From the NCBI GenBank assembly GCA_910584155.1, contig CAJTYG010000010.1, positions 1-64,000 of the forward strand: a stretch of 64,000 bases of DNA. Direction: 5' to 3'. Made by a program: the position numbers and the translations under genes. The stretch comes from an uncultured Christensenella sp. (GTDB lineage: Bacteria; Bacillota; Clostridia; Christensenellales; CAG-917). Below, piece after piece: positions 1-9,195 of the stretch. Under the pieces are notes generated by a model. That model was not told where the DNA came from. It ran no database searches and saw nothing but the letters and a program-made list of their open reading frames with translations. Positions within the stretch are counted from its first letter, which is position 1. Each line of letters starts with the position of its first letter.

Positions 1-63
1 AGTTGGTAGAGCAACTGACTCTTAATCAGTGGGTCCAGGGTTCGAGTCCCTGAGGATGCACCA
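1..63 (+). tRNA. tRNA-Lys(CUU), 5' end cut by the window edge
   Basis: The D arm, anticodon arm, T arm with TTCGAGT loop, 3' acceptor strand AGGATGC, discriminator A and an encoded CCA (61-63) are all visible. The anticodon stem ACTGA/TCAGT encloses the loop CTCTTAA, giving anticodon CTT and so lysine. The 5' acceptor strand lies before position 1. It is followed after about 50 bases by tRNA-Leu on the same strand, so the two probably belong to one tRNA operon. Confidence 0.96.
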
Positions 64-115
64 AAAAAGCCTCTGTTTAGTAGCCTTTTGAGGCTCTCGA
101 CGGAGGTTTTTGTTT

Positions 116-198
116 GCAGGTGTGGTGGAATTGGCAGACACGCAGGATTTAGGTTCCTGTGCGAGAGCGTATGGGTTCAAGTCCCTTCACCTGCACCA
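116..198 (+). tRNA. tRNA-Leu(UAG)
   Basis: This is a complete class II tRNA. The acceptor GCAGGTG pairs with CACCTGC, followed by an encoded ACCA. The anticodon stem CAGGA/TCCTG encloses the loop TTTAGGT, so the anticodon is TAG (150-152), which reads CUN leucine codons. A short variable arm (TGCGAGAGCGT) and a T loop with TTCAAGT are present. The interval 64-115 holds imperfect GCCTC/GAGGC and CCTC/GGAGG pairings with a T run, possibly a leaky terminator between the two tRNAs. Confidence 0.96.
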
Positions 199-274
199 GC
201 TTAAAAAAGTACGTCGATATGACGTGCTTTTCTTTTATGAAAAGCACGAAGATATCACATACTTTTTTAAGCTG
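197..274 (+). terminator. Long nested hairpin after tRNA-Leu
   Basis: A perfect 15-bp inverted repeat (CAGCTTAAAAAAGTA at 197-211, partner at 260-274) encloses a second 10-bp one (CGTGCTTTTC at 223-232, partner 239-248). The outer arm starts inside the CCA end of tRNA-Leu. It probably ends tRNA transcription or guides 3' processing. Between here and 548 there is no convincing gene. A degenerate copy of the sequence around 261-285 recurs at 431-455. Confidence 0.6.
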
Positions 275-484
275 CTAACGCACAAAAGATTGTTTGCTAT
301 CATCTCACAATATCCTTGTAAACTCTTGCCTCATTCCGCACAATCTTTTGTTTGTTGGCGCACTGCGTGCGCTTTTCACCCCCCCTTTACTCAATACAAA
401 TGATTTCTTTAAAACACAAAAATATCAAGCACTTTTTCAAGCTGCTAATGCACACAAAAATACTTATTTCAAACAAATATACAA

Positions 485-528
485 AAAGGGCGCAAATTGA
501 ACATTGCAATTTACGCCCTCATTTTTTC
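485..528. terminator. Bidirectional intrinsic terminator
   Basis: The stem GGGCGCAAATTG (488-499) pairs with CAATTTACGCCC (507-518, one G-U type mismatch), flanked by A5 on the left and T6 on the right. It sits downstream of the minus-strand serpin gene and can also stop plus-strand transcription from the tRNAs. Confidence 0.75.
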
Positions 529-548
529 TATATAAATCATAGGTATTG

Positions 549-1859
549 TCACACCTTATGCACCACACCCGAGAACAAAGTGCAGTCATACTTATCTGTT
601 AAAATAAAGCCGAAGGCTTTGTTTACGACAAAATCCAAATATACCGTAGTATGCTGTGACGGTCCTGCCGATGTACAGTCCATCGCCGACACTGTTACAG
701 CCGCCCCTTCAACGCCTTTTTTATTTACATTTAGCGTTGCCACGTGCTGAACCTTGCTGCAGTACACGTCTGTAGATGTAAGCGCAGAAAAATCGCAGTT
801 GTCAATATCAAACAGATTATTTATTCCGAAATCCGATTGCAAAATTTGTTTGACGTCATTATCGTAGTCTGCCGAAAACTCGGGGAAAAGACAGCGTGTC
901 ACATACTGCGTGTTGTCATCATCAAGCGAATTGTAGTCGCTTATGCCGTTCACGTATGCGATATTCTGAGCGTTGAACACCTCGTCTATACCATATCCGT
1001 CATTCGGCAGAATAAATTTGATTTTATAACCGCCATATGTCGCAGTATAAAACGTCGAAAAAGTCTCGGTTTTGACGGCGCTGCCGCTATTGTAATATCC
1101 TTGCAGAAGTTGTACTTTTTTGACATCGCCGCTTATATTCTCAAAATCATACTGTCCATTTGCAAACGGCAGCTCGTCGTCTAAAATGCTCCAAACATCC
1201 TTGAGGTAAAGCGAATTTATAAGCGCAAACATAGTATCGGCAGAAAGTGCAAAATCCTTATCGATGAGCCCTTTGGTGCTGTCTTTGACAAACTTACGCA
1301 CGGCTTTGTTTGCATTTTTATTATCGTTTGCAAAATCAGCCGAAAACGAATTGCAGTAGAAACTGTTTGCAAGCGTATCGATACAGTCGTTATTTACACT
1401 TGCGCCCTTATTGAGCCAAATCGAATTGCTTAAGACCGTTTCGCTGACAACGGTATTTTCTCTCTTATACTCGGACGACAGCGCATTATAGAGATTTTTA
1501 AAATCAAACCGCAACAGCTCCTGCGAAATGCCCAAAGCGTTTAATATCTCTTCCTTAGTCTGCCCGTTGGCACATTCCGAGGCGAGCGCAAGCGACATAT
1601 AAACGGATATCGGCGACAGCACAATGTTTTCATTGTTGCTACGCTCGGCATATGCCGAAGCTGCAAACCTTGCGGCAAAGCTTTCGGCGCTGCTTACGAT
1701 ATCCTTGAAATTTTGTTGAAACCGAACGCTATAGTCAAGCGTTTCGGCGTTTGGTGCAAGCCCCAAAACAGTACGTTTCCCATTATTGCACGCAAACAGG
1801 CAAAGCGCACACAAAATCAAACATATAGCAGCTGTAAATATCTTAAAACTTTTTTTCAC
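549..1859 (-). CDS. Serpin family lipoprotein (serine protease inhibitor)
   Basis: A 436-aa secreted protein. The N-terminus is a lipoprotein signal with the lipobox LFAC, so it should be anchored to the outer face of the membrane. The body has serpin hallmarks: NIVLSPISVYMSLALA near residue 80, a hinge with VEGAAVTVSA, and a C-terminus with AFGFILTD and LFSGVV. The alanine-containing hinge suggests an inhibitory serpin, which traps a target protease by cleavage of the reactive loop; the P1 residue cannot be assigned safely. The GTG start at 1859 is chosen because AAGGAGG lies 5 nt upstream. Neighbours give no operon partner. In gut bacteria such inhibitors are thought to face host or rival proteases; that role is inferred here. 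Confidence 0.92.
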   Translation of the reverse strand: MKKSFKIFTAAICLILCALCLFACNNGKRTVLGLAPNAETLDYSVRFQQNFKDIVSSAESFAARFAASAYAERSNNENIVLSPISVYMSLALASECANGQTKEEILNALGISQELLRFDFKNLYNALSSEYKRENTVVSETVLSNSIWLNKGASVNNDCIDTLANSFYCNSFSADFANDNKNANKAVRKFVKDSTKGLIDKDFALSADTMFALINSLYLKDVWSILDDELPFANGQYDFENISGDVKKVQLLQGYYNSGSAVKTETFSTFYTATYGGYKIKFILPNDGYGIDEVFNAQNIAYVNGISDYNSLDDDNTQYVTRCLFPEFSADYDNDVKQILQSDFGINNLFDIDNCDFSALTSTDVYCSKVQHVATLNVNKKGVEGAAVTVSAMDCTSAGPSQHTTVYLDFVVNKAFGFILTDKYDCTLFSGVVHKV

Positions 1860-1952
1860 GCTTGCCTCCTTCGCTCTCGGCTTATTGGATGATTTATTAC
1901 TTTAATTATATGTATTTTTTTAAATATGTCAATATGCACGCAAATCGGCAAT

Positions 1953-1978
1953 ACAAAAAGCACGCATTAGCGTGCTTA
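1953..1978 (-). terminator. Intrinsic terminator of the DivIVA-like gene
   Basis: The stem AGCACGC (1959-1965) pairs with GCGTGCT (1970-1976) around ATTA. Read on the minus strand it is followed by a run of five U. It lies about 20 bases past the stop of the gene at 1999. Confidence 0.8.
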
Positions 1979-1998
1979 GAATATGGGCTTTGCATTTT

Positions 1999-2700
1999 TC
2001 AAAGCGTGTTAAGTCCGAGCGATCTGCATATATCCGCTAAGCTTTCGGTTGGATTTAATGCTTCTTCCAGCGAGAATGCCGCCGAGCCCTGCGCCTTTTT
2101 TCTTTCCGCTTCCTTGAGCTTTTCCTTCAACTCGCCCGCTACCGATTTTACGCTGTCGTCGGGCGGACTCGCTTTATCCTGTACGTCAAGCTGCTGAGTT
2201 GTGAGCCTTTCCACCTCGCTGCGGAAATAGTCCTCCATCTCGTCCGAGCCGCCGCCCTTGTTAAGTGAAAAATCCTGCATCAAAAACTTTTGAAGCTCAA
2301 GTTCGATGGACACTGCGACGCTTTCCATATTCAGTGCGTCCTTGTCAAAGTGATAGCGTTCCTTAAGCTGCTCGTACACGCCCGTCCACTTTGCACGGAA
2401 AAGTCTGAGCCTTTCAAGCTCGGCAGCATATCTCGCCTTGACGTCGGCGGTCATCCTGTCCGCATTTTGCGTAGCGGTGATAAACGCACTCTTTATCTGT
2501 TCCTCTCTGCCCTTTAGCACATTAAGCTCGTCCGCAAGACTTTTGCACTCGGCAGAAAGTGCGGAAATGCGCTCCCGCTGACTTATCTGCACCTCGTCCG
2601 CACTTGCCTGCTCTGCGCTTATAAATGCCTCGACTGCTTCGACATCGTAGCCTCTGCGCTTTATCTTAAATCTACTGAATTTTTGTTTTTTTCTTTTCAT
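1999..2700 (-). CDS. DivIVA-domain coiled-coil protein
   Basis: A 233-aa soluble protein. The N-terminal segment FKIKRRGYDVEAVEAFI matches the DivIVA membrane-binding motif (GYD-x-x-x-V-x-x-F). A second segment, IKSAFITATQNADRM, resembles the DivIVA coiled-coil region. Much of the chain is charged and heptad-like. DivIVA proteins mark curved membrane and recruit division or wall-growth factors; the exact partner is unknown. I place the start at the ATG at 2700, preceded by AGAGGTG, rather than the TTG seven codons upstream, which has no ribosome site. The C-terminal 60 residues are rich in Asp, Lys and Glu and are not recognised. Confidence 0.75.
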   Translation of the reverse strand: MKRKKQKFSRFKIKRRGYDVEAVEAFISAEQASADEVQISQRERISALSAECKSLADELNVLKGREEQIKSAFITATQNADRMTADVKARYAAELERLRLFRAKWTGVYEQLKERYHFDKDALNMESVAVSIELELQKFLMQDFSLNKGGGSDEMEDYFRSEVERLTTQQLDVQDKASPPDDSVKSVAGELKEKLKEAERKKAQGSAAFSLEEALNPTESLADICRSLGLNTL

Positions 2701-2826
2701 AAGCACCTCTGCAAATTTCAAGCAGATTATCTCACGTTTATGCGGCGGAAAAATGAAATAGATTGTTTAAAAACCAAAGATTATGTAAAAAATGTGCCAT
2801 CTGAAAATTTAAGCTTATTGTTTGGT

Positions 2827-2850
2827 GACACACTTCGTGTGCTCTTTTTT
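2827..2850 (+). terminator. Hairpin with T run in gene-free stretch
   Basis: CACAC-TTC-GTGTG is followed by CTC and eight T. It has the form of an intrinsic terminator on the plus strand, but no plus-strand gene precedes it. It may be a relic or end an unseen transcript. Confidence 0.35.
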
Positions 2851-2879
2851 TGTTTTAAGCTTCGCAATAGGTGTATGTT

Positions 2880-3276
2880 CTGGATTGCTTCGGCATAGCC
2901 TCGCAATGACGGCTTGTTTTAAGCTCTGCAACAGCTTTAAATTGACAATCCCCTCACCGTGCGATGAGGCGGTGATGAGATTGTCCACCAAACAAGATAA
3001 AACAAGCGAATGAAAATTGAACGAGATGACTTACAGCTATTTACGAGATAGTGTGTAGCGCAGTTTTAGCTTGTGCGGTAGTAGCGAGAAAATCAAGTTA
3101 AAGCAACAAACCTGTCCAAAACTCGGACAGGTTTGAGCTAAATACGCCAATTTTTGAGCACAATCCCCTCACCGCTCCGCTTGCGCTATGCGGAGCTCCC
3201 CTTACTAAGGGGAGCCATAATATGGAGACTGCTTTTTATTCGTCATTGCGAGGCATTTATTGCCGAAGCAATCCAG
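2880..3276. repeat. Intergenic repeat cluster bounded by an inverted repeat
   Basis: The 590-base gap 2722-3311 holds no gene. CTGGATTGCTTCGGCA...CCTCGCAATGACG (2880-2911) recurs inverted at 3241-3276. Inside lie a large palindrome (GACAATCCCCTCACCG at 2944, partner CGGTG...GATTGTC to 2985), a 10-bp hairpin AAACCTGTCC/GGACAGGTTT (3108-3134), and a stretch around 3168-3212 with CCGC/GCGG and CCCCTTACTAAGGGG. Such elements resemble dispersed palindromic intergenic repeats seen in many bacterial genomes. No coding potential was found. Confidence 0.6.
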
Positions 3277-3311
3277 ACATTTAGCTATTTTATGTGGGGT
3301 TTGCTTTTTGT

Positions 3312-5027
3312 TTAGTTGTCTCGTTTCTTTCTGTCTTCTTCAGCAAAGTTTTCAAGCCCTGTAATTTGATACTGTGCCATGCGCTGCGCCTTGCTTGCAA
3401 ACTCTTGCAATCTTTGCACTTCAACAGGATCTGTAATTGTAATTGTTTCTCCATTGCCTAAATCATAATTCCCATTTACTAAATATTCATTATATCTATC
3501 AATGACAGTCGAGCCATTGTAATATGGCACATAAATTTTTCTTGTATCAATTATTATGTTATCACCATCAGTATACACAGACAATATATTAAAAGAGTCG
3601 TAGTATCCAGTGTTAAAATGAGATTCATCTATAGCTCTTCCGCCTAAATCACTAACTCCAGCATAAATAATTTCTTTTTCAGGGAAAAGCTTTTCTGCAT
3701 ATGGCTTATATTCACTTATTTCAGTTGTGCTTGTAAATATATTGGTATTTTTAAAGTCAGTTCTTTGAACTGATCTAATTACACTAATCGAATTTTCACA
3801 CTCTGTTTTAAAATCCATTAAATTATTTAATATTGTTGCATGTGCAGGACTATCTTTTTCGATATTATCTTCTTGTAAATAAAGAGATTTTAATATCTCT
3901 TTAAGGTTTTCTTGACTTAATAATGGTAAAATATCATCCCTGTATTTCAAAATTGAAGACAAATCTGCACCTTTGTAAAGGCATTTCCTAAAACCTTTAT
4001 TCCCACTAGATCCGGCTCCTTCAGCAAACAAATAAAAATCATCACCATCAAAGCCAGTAAACAATGCCTTTAAATCGCTCCCAGCCATAATATTAGGAAG
4101 AATCTCCTGCATCAAGTCGCCAAAAGTTGGGAGTGTGTAGTTGTCGCCAAAAACTTGAGCATAAAGCTCGTCAAAAGTCACCGTTTCAATCTCAGGCTGC
4201 TGAAGTTCTGGTGGAGTGTAGGTTTGGGCAACATTTATAGTTTTAACTGTTTCGGTGTAGTCAACGCCGTTGGTGCCATTTTTGATTATGTTTGCCATTT
4301 GGGCAGGAGTGAGATTTTTTCCAGTGAATATATAATGATGTTCCTTCAGCACTGCGTCCACGCTTTCATATGCAAGCACGGTGCCATCTTCTCTAACAAA
4401 CGCCTTCACATAGCTATCCACAAAAACATCTGCAAGATTGATGTTTGTTCCTGCAACAACATAGTCATTCTTTGCCAAGGTTTGCCCGCTCTTTCCAGCA
4501 GCGATTTCAGCAAGCACGCCATTAATTGCGGAGTTAAGTTTGTTTTGAGCTTCGGTTTTATTTTTTTCGTCAACTTGAGAAGATGCTGTGTAGCCCGCCT
4601 TTTGCAAGATTACACCCTTAAGCATTTCTTGACTTACAGAAACATATTGTGTGGCACTTGCCGGAAGTTGCACGCTTACTGAATTTAAGTTTCCGCCATT
4701 TTTGGTTTTGCCAACAATATTTAGCACGTCATTTTTAAGTACAAATCCCATAACTTCGCTGTGAGCAAGCTTTTCTGCAGCAATGCTTTGCGCCAAGTTT
4801 TCATATGCGCCATTTATATCAAGATTTTGATATGTCTCCATCTCTGCCAAGATGTCTGTAACTTTCACTTCAACCACTTCAACAGGTGGCTTTGGATCTG
4901 GGTTTTCACTGGGCGTTGTAGTTTGTCCTGTCTTGTCGCAGGCGGCAAACAAAACCAAGGCGATAGCAAGCACAACAATACCTGCACTCAGTTTCTTTAA
5001 CAAATTTTTAAATTTTTGTGTTTTCAT
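3312..5027 (-). CDS. Large secreted lipoprotein of unknown function
   Basis: A 571-aa protein with a lipoprotein signal (lipobox LFAAC near residue 29), then a Thr/Pro-rich linker (TTTPSENPDPKPP). The mature part is mixed alpha/beta with no repeats or catalytic motif that I recognise. The start ATG has AAAGGTGC upstream. It stands alone between the repeat cluster and pncB. Its size suggests a surface binding or structural role, but nothing in the sequence allows a firmer call. Confidence 0.75.
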   Translation of the reverse strand: MKTQKFKNLLKKLSAGIVVLAIALVLFAACDKTGQTTTPSENPDPKPPVEVVEVKVTDILAEMETYQNLDINGAYENLAQSIAAEKLAHSEVMGFVLKNDVLNIVGKTKNGGNLNSVSVQLPASATQYVSVSQEMLKGVILQKAGYTASSQVDEKNKTEAQNKLNSAINGVLAEIAAGKSGQTLAKNDYVVAGTNINLADVFVDSYVKAFVREDGTVLAYESVDAVLKEHHYIFTGKNLTPAQMANIIKNGTNGVDYTETVKTINVAQTYTPPELQQPEIETVTFDELYAQVFGDNYTLPTFGDLMQEILPNIMAGSDLKALFTGFDGDDFYLFAEGAGSSGNKGFRKCLYKGADLSSILKYRDDILPLLSQENLKEILKSLYLQEDNIEKDSPAHATILNNLMDFKTECENSISVIRSVQRTDFKNTNIFTSTTEISEYKPYAEKLFPEKEIIYAGVSDLGGRAIDESHFNTGYYDSFNILSVYTDGDNIIIDTRKIYVPYYNGSTVIDRYNEYLVNGNYDLGNGETITITDPVEVQRLQEFASKAQRMAQYQITGLENFAEEDRKKRDN

Positions 5028-5171
5028 AGTGCACCTTTTTTATATCGGCTACGCACAGACACAAGCCGAATATATATATGCTTTACAATTTTTTTGCAAC
5101 ATATCAACTGCATACGGTTATGGGCGGAAGCACATCAAATTATCCCCCTGCTTGCGCAGAGGACAAAATAA

Positions 5172-6623
5172 TTATTTTGCGGACGAATTGAGCAGCTTTT
5201 GCTTGAGGTCCCAAAGCTTTTGAGACAGGTCCACCTTGTACACCTGCGTGTTTACGACACGGCGGTATTCGGGGAAAAACTCCGCAATGGACTTATCCGC
5301 TCGCTCGCCAATTTGCTTGAGCGTAGGCATATCGTAAACGAGCTTGCCGTCCTTAAATATAGGCACCATAAGCTCTCTTGCCTCAAAGTCCGTATAGGTG
5401 GTCTTTTTATACGTTAGCTCGGGGTGGAAAACCGTAAGCGGCTTAGATGTGTCTATCTGCTCGTCCTCGAGGCAGATGAGGTCGGCTTGCGCCATTCCGT
5501 TTTTGAAGATACGCACTATCTTCTTTACGCCGGGATTGGTGGTCTTTTCGTGGCTGTTTGAAATTTTGATTTTTGGAATTATTTTTCCGTTTTCCTCGAG
5601 AGCGCACAGCTTGTAAACGCCGCCGAGCGACGCATTTGTATAGCTTGTGATAAGCTTTGTGCCTATGCCGTAGACGTCTATTTTTGCGTCCTGATTGTTG
5701 AGCGCAAGCAAAATATCCTCGTCAAGGTCGTTGGTGGCAAATATGAGGCAATCGCTGTGCCCTGCCTCGTCGAGCATAACTCTTGCCTTGCGGCTGAGAT
5801 ATGCGAGGTCGCCGCTATCGAGACGTATGCCCAAAGGCTTATATCCCTTTGCCTTGAGCTTATCGAAAACCTTTATCGCATTGGGCACGCCGCTTTTGAG
5901 CGTATCGTAGGTGTCCACAAGCAACAGGCACTTGTCTGGATAAATCTCGGCATATTTTTCAAAAGCCTCAAGCTCGCTGTCAAAGGACATAACCCAACTG
6001 TGCGAGTGCGTGCCCGTCACGGGGATATCGAACAGCTTGCCCGCAACGACGTTGGACGTCGTGCGCACTCCGCCGATATATGCGGCTCTTGCGCCGTATA
6101 TGCCTGCGTCTGCGCCCTGCGCTCTGCGCAAGCCGAATTCGCTTATCTTATTGGACGTACACTCGTTGAGGCGCATTGCCTTTGTTGCGATGAGCGTCTG
6201 ATGATTGATGAATGTGAGTAGCGCCGTCTCTACGAGCTGAGCTTCCCAAAGCGGAGCGGACACCGTCATTATCGGCTCGTACGGAAAGACTATCGTTCCC
6301 TCGGGCACGGCCTTGATGTCGCCCGTAAAGCGGAATTCCTTTAAAGCCGCAAAAAAATCCTCGTCGAATATGCCGAGCGAGCGCAGATAATCTATATCAC
6401 TGTCGTCAAAGTGCAGGTTGAGGATATAGTCTATAGCCTGCTCGAGCCCTGCCGCCATCGCATAGGAATACCCGCCTGCGCCACGATAAAAGATATCGAA
6501 GACCGCTCTGCGCTTGTCCATATCGCAAATGCGATAGCCGTTCATCATAGTAAGCTGATAAAGGTCGGTAAGCAAAGTCAGATTGTTTGCCTTTACACGC
6601 TCTGTAACGTATGTGTGCTGCAT
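5172..6623 (-). CDS. pncB: Nicotinate phosphoribosyltransferase
   Basis: A 483-aa cytosolic enzyme of NAD salvage; it joins nicotinate to PRPP, with ATP hydrolysis, to give nicotinate mononucleotide. Family hallmarks include TDLYQLTMMNGY near the N-terminus, the conserved EFGLRRAQG segment, GTHSHSWVMSF, GIRLDSGDL and the region FATNDLDED. The length is normal for the family. The start is taken at 6623, where AAGGAGTATT precedes the ATG; an in-frame extension to 6689 lacks a ribosome site. It ends about 145 bases before the upstream lipoprotein start, with no obvious operon partner except lgt upstream on the same strand. Confidence 0.95.
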   Translation of the reverse strand: MQHTYVTERVKANNLTLLTDLYQLTMMNGYRICDMDKRRAVFDIFYRGAGGYSYAMAAGLEQAIDYILNLHFDDSDIDYLRSLGIFDEDFFAALKEFRFTGDIKAVPEGTIVFPYEPIMTVSAPLWEAQLVETALLTFINHQTLIATKAMRLNECTSNKISEFGLRRAQGADAGIYGARAAYIGGVRTTSNVVAGKLFDIPVTGTHSHSWVMSFDSELEAFEKYAEIYPDKCLLLVDTYDTLKSGVPNAIKVFDKLKAKGYKPLGIRLDSGDLAYLSRKARVMLDEAGHSDCLIFATNDLDEDILLALNNQDAKIDVYGIGTKLITSYTNASLGGVYKLCALEENGKIIPKIKISNSHEKTTNPGVKKIVRIFKNGMAQADLICLEDEQIDTSKPLTVFHPELTYKKTTYTDFEARELMVPIFKDGKLVYDMPTLKQIGERADKSIAEFFPEYRRVVNTQVYKVDLSQKLWDLKQKLLNSSAK

Positions 6624-6720
6624 AATACTCCTTACGGTATCACCGTTGCGCCCGTCTGCCGTGCGCCCGTGCAATTTATTATTTTGCAAAAACGCCGTTT
6701 TATTGCGGCGATTTGTACAG

Positions 6721-7824
6721 TTAAACCTGTCGAATGTAGCTTTCGGCCTTTGTTATATCTTTAAATCTGCGCCTGTAGCCCTTTGGCACACGGTAAAACT
6801 CTGCCTCGTCAAAGTTTAGCGCAATATACTCGCCCTTTGCATATATCAAACGCAGAGGATTCTTTTTGTTTGCAAGCACCTTGCCCACAAAATTGTAGTT
6901 TTTTATGTCGTAATCGGTCAGTGCGTCGTCCGCCTGCAAGCCTCTTTCGGCAATGGCACGCACACGCTTATACGCTTCCTTGCTGTCGCACGCAAGTATG
7001 TACAGCACGCCTACAATAAGCGCAATCGGCGCAACAACGCCGCACAGCACCTTTGTGACGGGCACTGCGTCCATACGCAAAAACTCAAGCCAGAGTCTGC
7101 CGAGCATATACCAAAACAGATAGAATATCAGCATAAAACCGGGATATTTTTGGTTTTTGTCCTTTTTCCAGAATATCAGACAGAAGACAAGTCCTATAGT
7201 GTTCCACACCATCTCGTAAAAGAACGTTGCACAGAACCACCCCGGCGTATTTGCGTCTACGATAGGTCTGAATTTGTCAGAAACGCCGCTCGGACGGTCT
7301 ATGTAAACACCAAACGGAAAAAACTGAAATCTCTCGTCAAGTATGGGCTTGCCAAACGCCTCTTGATTGACAAAGTTTCCGAGACGTCCTATTATCTGCC
7401 CCGTGAGCAGCGGAACGACAACAAGGTCCGCCACATTGCCGAAGTTGCACTGCTTTCTGTGGCGGATAGTGAAAAATATGCCGCCGAGCACGCCGCCTAC
7501 AAGCCCGCCTATAATCGTCAGGCCGCCTTCCCAAATGGCTATAAAATGCACAAAGTCGTCCCAACTGTTCCACGGGAAATACTCGTCTACACGACCGGGA
7601 ATGATGTACAAAAGCCTTGCAAACACTATCGCAAGCGGAATTATCCACAAAAACAGCTCCACCGCATCGTCGGCGTTAAGCTTTATCTTTTTACATTCCA
7701 CGCAGACGTATGCAAGCCCTATTATCATCGCCGTCACGATAAACAGCGCATACCACTTCACCTCGAGCGAGCCTATCGAAAACGCCGTTGTGGGATCCTT
7801 TGCGGCAGTCAGAAAATCAAACAT
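6721..7824 (-). CDS. lgt: Prolipoprotein diacylglyceryl transferase
   Basis: A 367-aa polytopic membrane enzyme that transfers diacylglycerol from phosphatidylglycerol to the lipobox cysteine, the first step in lipoprotein maturation. The Lgt signature is clear (GGLTIIGGLVGG and GRLGNFVNQEAFGKP), with several hydrophobic spans up to about residue 280. It is longer than usual: the last 90 or so residues form a charged soluble tail ending in YRRRFKDITKAESYIRQV, which I do not recognise. The start lies 5 bases past the galK stop, so the two are co-transcribed and perhaps coupled. The several lipoproteins in this window would be its substrates. Confidence 0.95.
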   Translation of the reverse strand: MFDFLTAAKDPTTAFSIGSLEVKWYALFIVTAMIIGLAYVCVECKKIKLNADDAVELFLWIIPLAIVFARLLYIIPGRVDEYFPWNSWDDFVHFIAIWEGGLTIIGGLVGGVLGGIFFTIRHRKQCNFGNVADLVVVPLLTGQIIGRLGNFVNQEAFGKPILDERFQFFPFGVYIDRPSGVSDKFRPIVDANTPGWFCATFFYEMVWNTIGLVFCLIFWKKDKNQKYPGFMLIFYLFWYMLGRLWLEFLRMDAVPVTKVLCGVVAPIALIVGVLYILACDSKEAYKRVRAIAERGLQADDALTDYDIKNYNFVGKVLANKKNPLRLIYAKGEYIALNFDEAEFYRVPKGYRRRFKDITKAESYIRQV

Positions 7825-7828
7825 AGCG

Positions 7829-9088
7829 TCATTCCTCCCAAACGAGACGGGTTGCGCCGTCCTCTCTTATGGCAAGCTTAAACACGTTTTTGTCGCCGAA
7901 CATTTTGCATAAAACACCGTACGTGCTTTCCTTCGTTTTGTCGGCGAGCACGAGTATAGTGCCCGCAAAGCCGCCGCCGTGCACCCTGCTTGCGACAACG
8001 CCGTCCACGCCGACGACCTTATCCAAAGCGTTTTCGAGATCACGGCTTTTGCCTGTGGGCGAATATGTATTTTGCAGCTTGTAACGTGAGCTCAAGCCCG
8101 ACTTGTTCACAATATCCAAAAACGCCTTTTCGTCGCCGCTGTCTATTGCGCTCACCGCTTTTTCCACTCTGTCGTTTTCCTCAAAGAAGTGCTCGGCACG
8201 CAGATATGCTCTGTCGCTCACCTTTGATTTTACAGACGTCTTTTCGCTTTTCCATTGCTCTTTTGGTATTTCGCAAAGCAGCTTTTTGCCGAAGCAGGCT
8301 GCGACCTGTCTCATTTCGGCAGGTATTGCCGCATAGTCGTCGGTGAGATTGCTATGGTCGCCGCCCGTGGATATCACGTATATGTCGAGGTCGTCAAAAG
8401 CCCAATGCGCACGCTTGACGGCAGGGCTTTCCAAATCATAAAAATCTATGAGGTTTACGCCGCCAAGAGCTATTGCGCTTTGGTCCATAAGTCCGCTCGG
8501 CTTGCCGAAGTACACATTTTCGGCATACTGCGACGCCTTTGCCTTAAAGATAGCGTCAAGCGTTGCGCCGTTGTAGGCGACGTTTAAAATTTCCGCAATT
8601 ATGAGCTCAAACGAGCTTGACGACGATACGCCCGAGCCCTTTGGCACGTTTGCCGTCATGCTTGCGCTAAAGCCGCCCACTTTTTTGCCCGAGCGCACGA
8701 AATAGTCCACAACGCCCTTTACGAGCGCAAGCGAGGTGCCTATTTCCTTTGCGGAAAATGTCGGCGCAGCGGTGTCCACCCTTATCATCGGATAGCCTGC
8801 CGACTTCACCTCTATTATACCGTCGTCACGGTAGGATACGCCTGCGAGAGTGTCGAAGTTTATCGCTGAGCAAAGCACCTTACCGCCGTTGTGATCGGTG
8901 TGATTGCCTATTATCTCTATACGCCCCGGTGATGAATAAAAATCCTGCACAGGCACGCCAAAAGTGCTCATATGCGCCGCTTTAAGTCCATCGAACCTTT
9001 CCTTCTGCGCCTTGCCGTCCGTATTGAAAATGCTTTTGCACATCTCGTCAAACGTGACGTTTCTTGCGTCATTGTCATCTATTATCAT
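7829..9088 (-). CDS. galK: Galactokinase
   Basis: A 419-aa GHMP-family kinase that phosphorylates galactose at C1, the entry step of the Leloir pathway. The galactokinase signature GRIEIIGNHTDHNGG is at residues 55-69, the ATP-binding glycine/serine loop VPKGSGVSSSSS near residue 150, and the third GHMP motif HGGGFAGTILVL near the C-terminus. The ATG at 9088 is preceded by AGGTG. It is divergent from galT, which performs the next step, with a shared control region between them, and it leads straight into lgt. Confidence 0.95.
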   Translation of the reverse strand: MIIDDNDARNVTFDEMCKSIFNTDGKAQKERFDGLKAAHMSTFGVPVQDFYSSPGRIEIIGNHTDHNGGKVLCSAINFDTLAGVSYRDDGIIEVKSAGYPMIRVDTAAPTFSAKEIGTSLALVKGVVDYFVRSGKKVGGFSASMTANVPKGSGVSSSSSFELIIAEILNVAYNGATLDAIFKAKASQYAENVYFGKPSGLMDQSAIALGGVNLIDFYDLESPAVKRAHWAFDDLDIYVISTGGDHSNLTDDYAAIPAEMRQVAACFGKKLLCEIPKEQWKSEKTSVKSKVSDRAYLRAEHFFEENDRVEKAVSAIDSGDEKAFLDIVNKSGLSSRYKLQNTYSPTGKSRDLENALDKVVGVDGVVASRVHGGGFAGTILVLADKTKESTYGVLCKMFGDKNVFKLAIREDGATRLVWEE

Positions 9089-9195
9089 AATTACACCTAA
9101 TAAGTATAATAAATTTCATATTATTGTAGCATAGCGCACGGCTATTTGCAAGAAATATCGACTACTGTACAAATCGCAAATTTTTTACAACTTCA

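Noticed and set aside
110..403. Plus-strand ORF of 97 codons across tRNA-Leu
   Set aside because: It runs through the tRNA and a hairpin, has no ribosome site and no protein-like composition.
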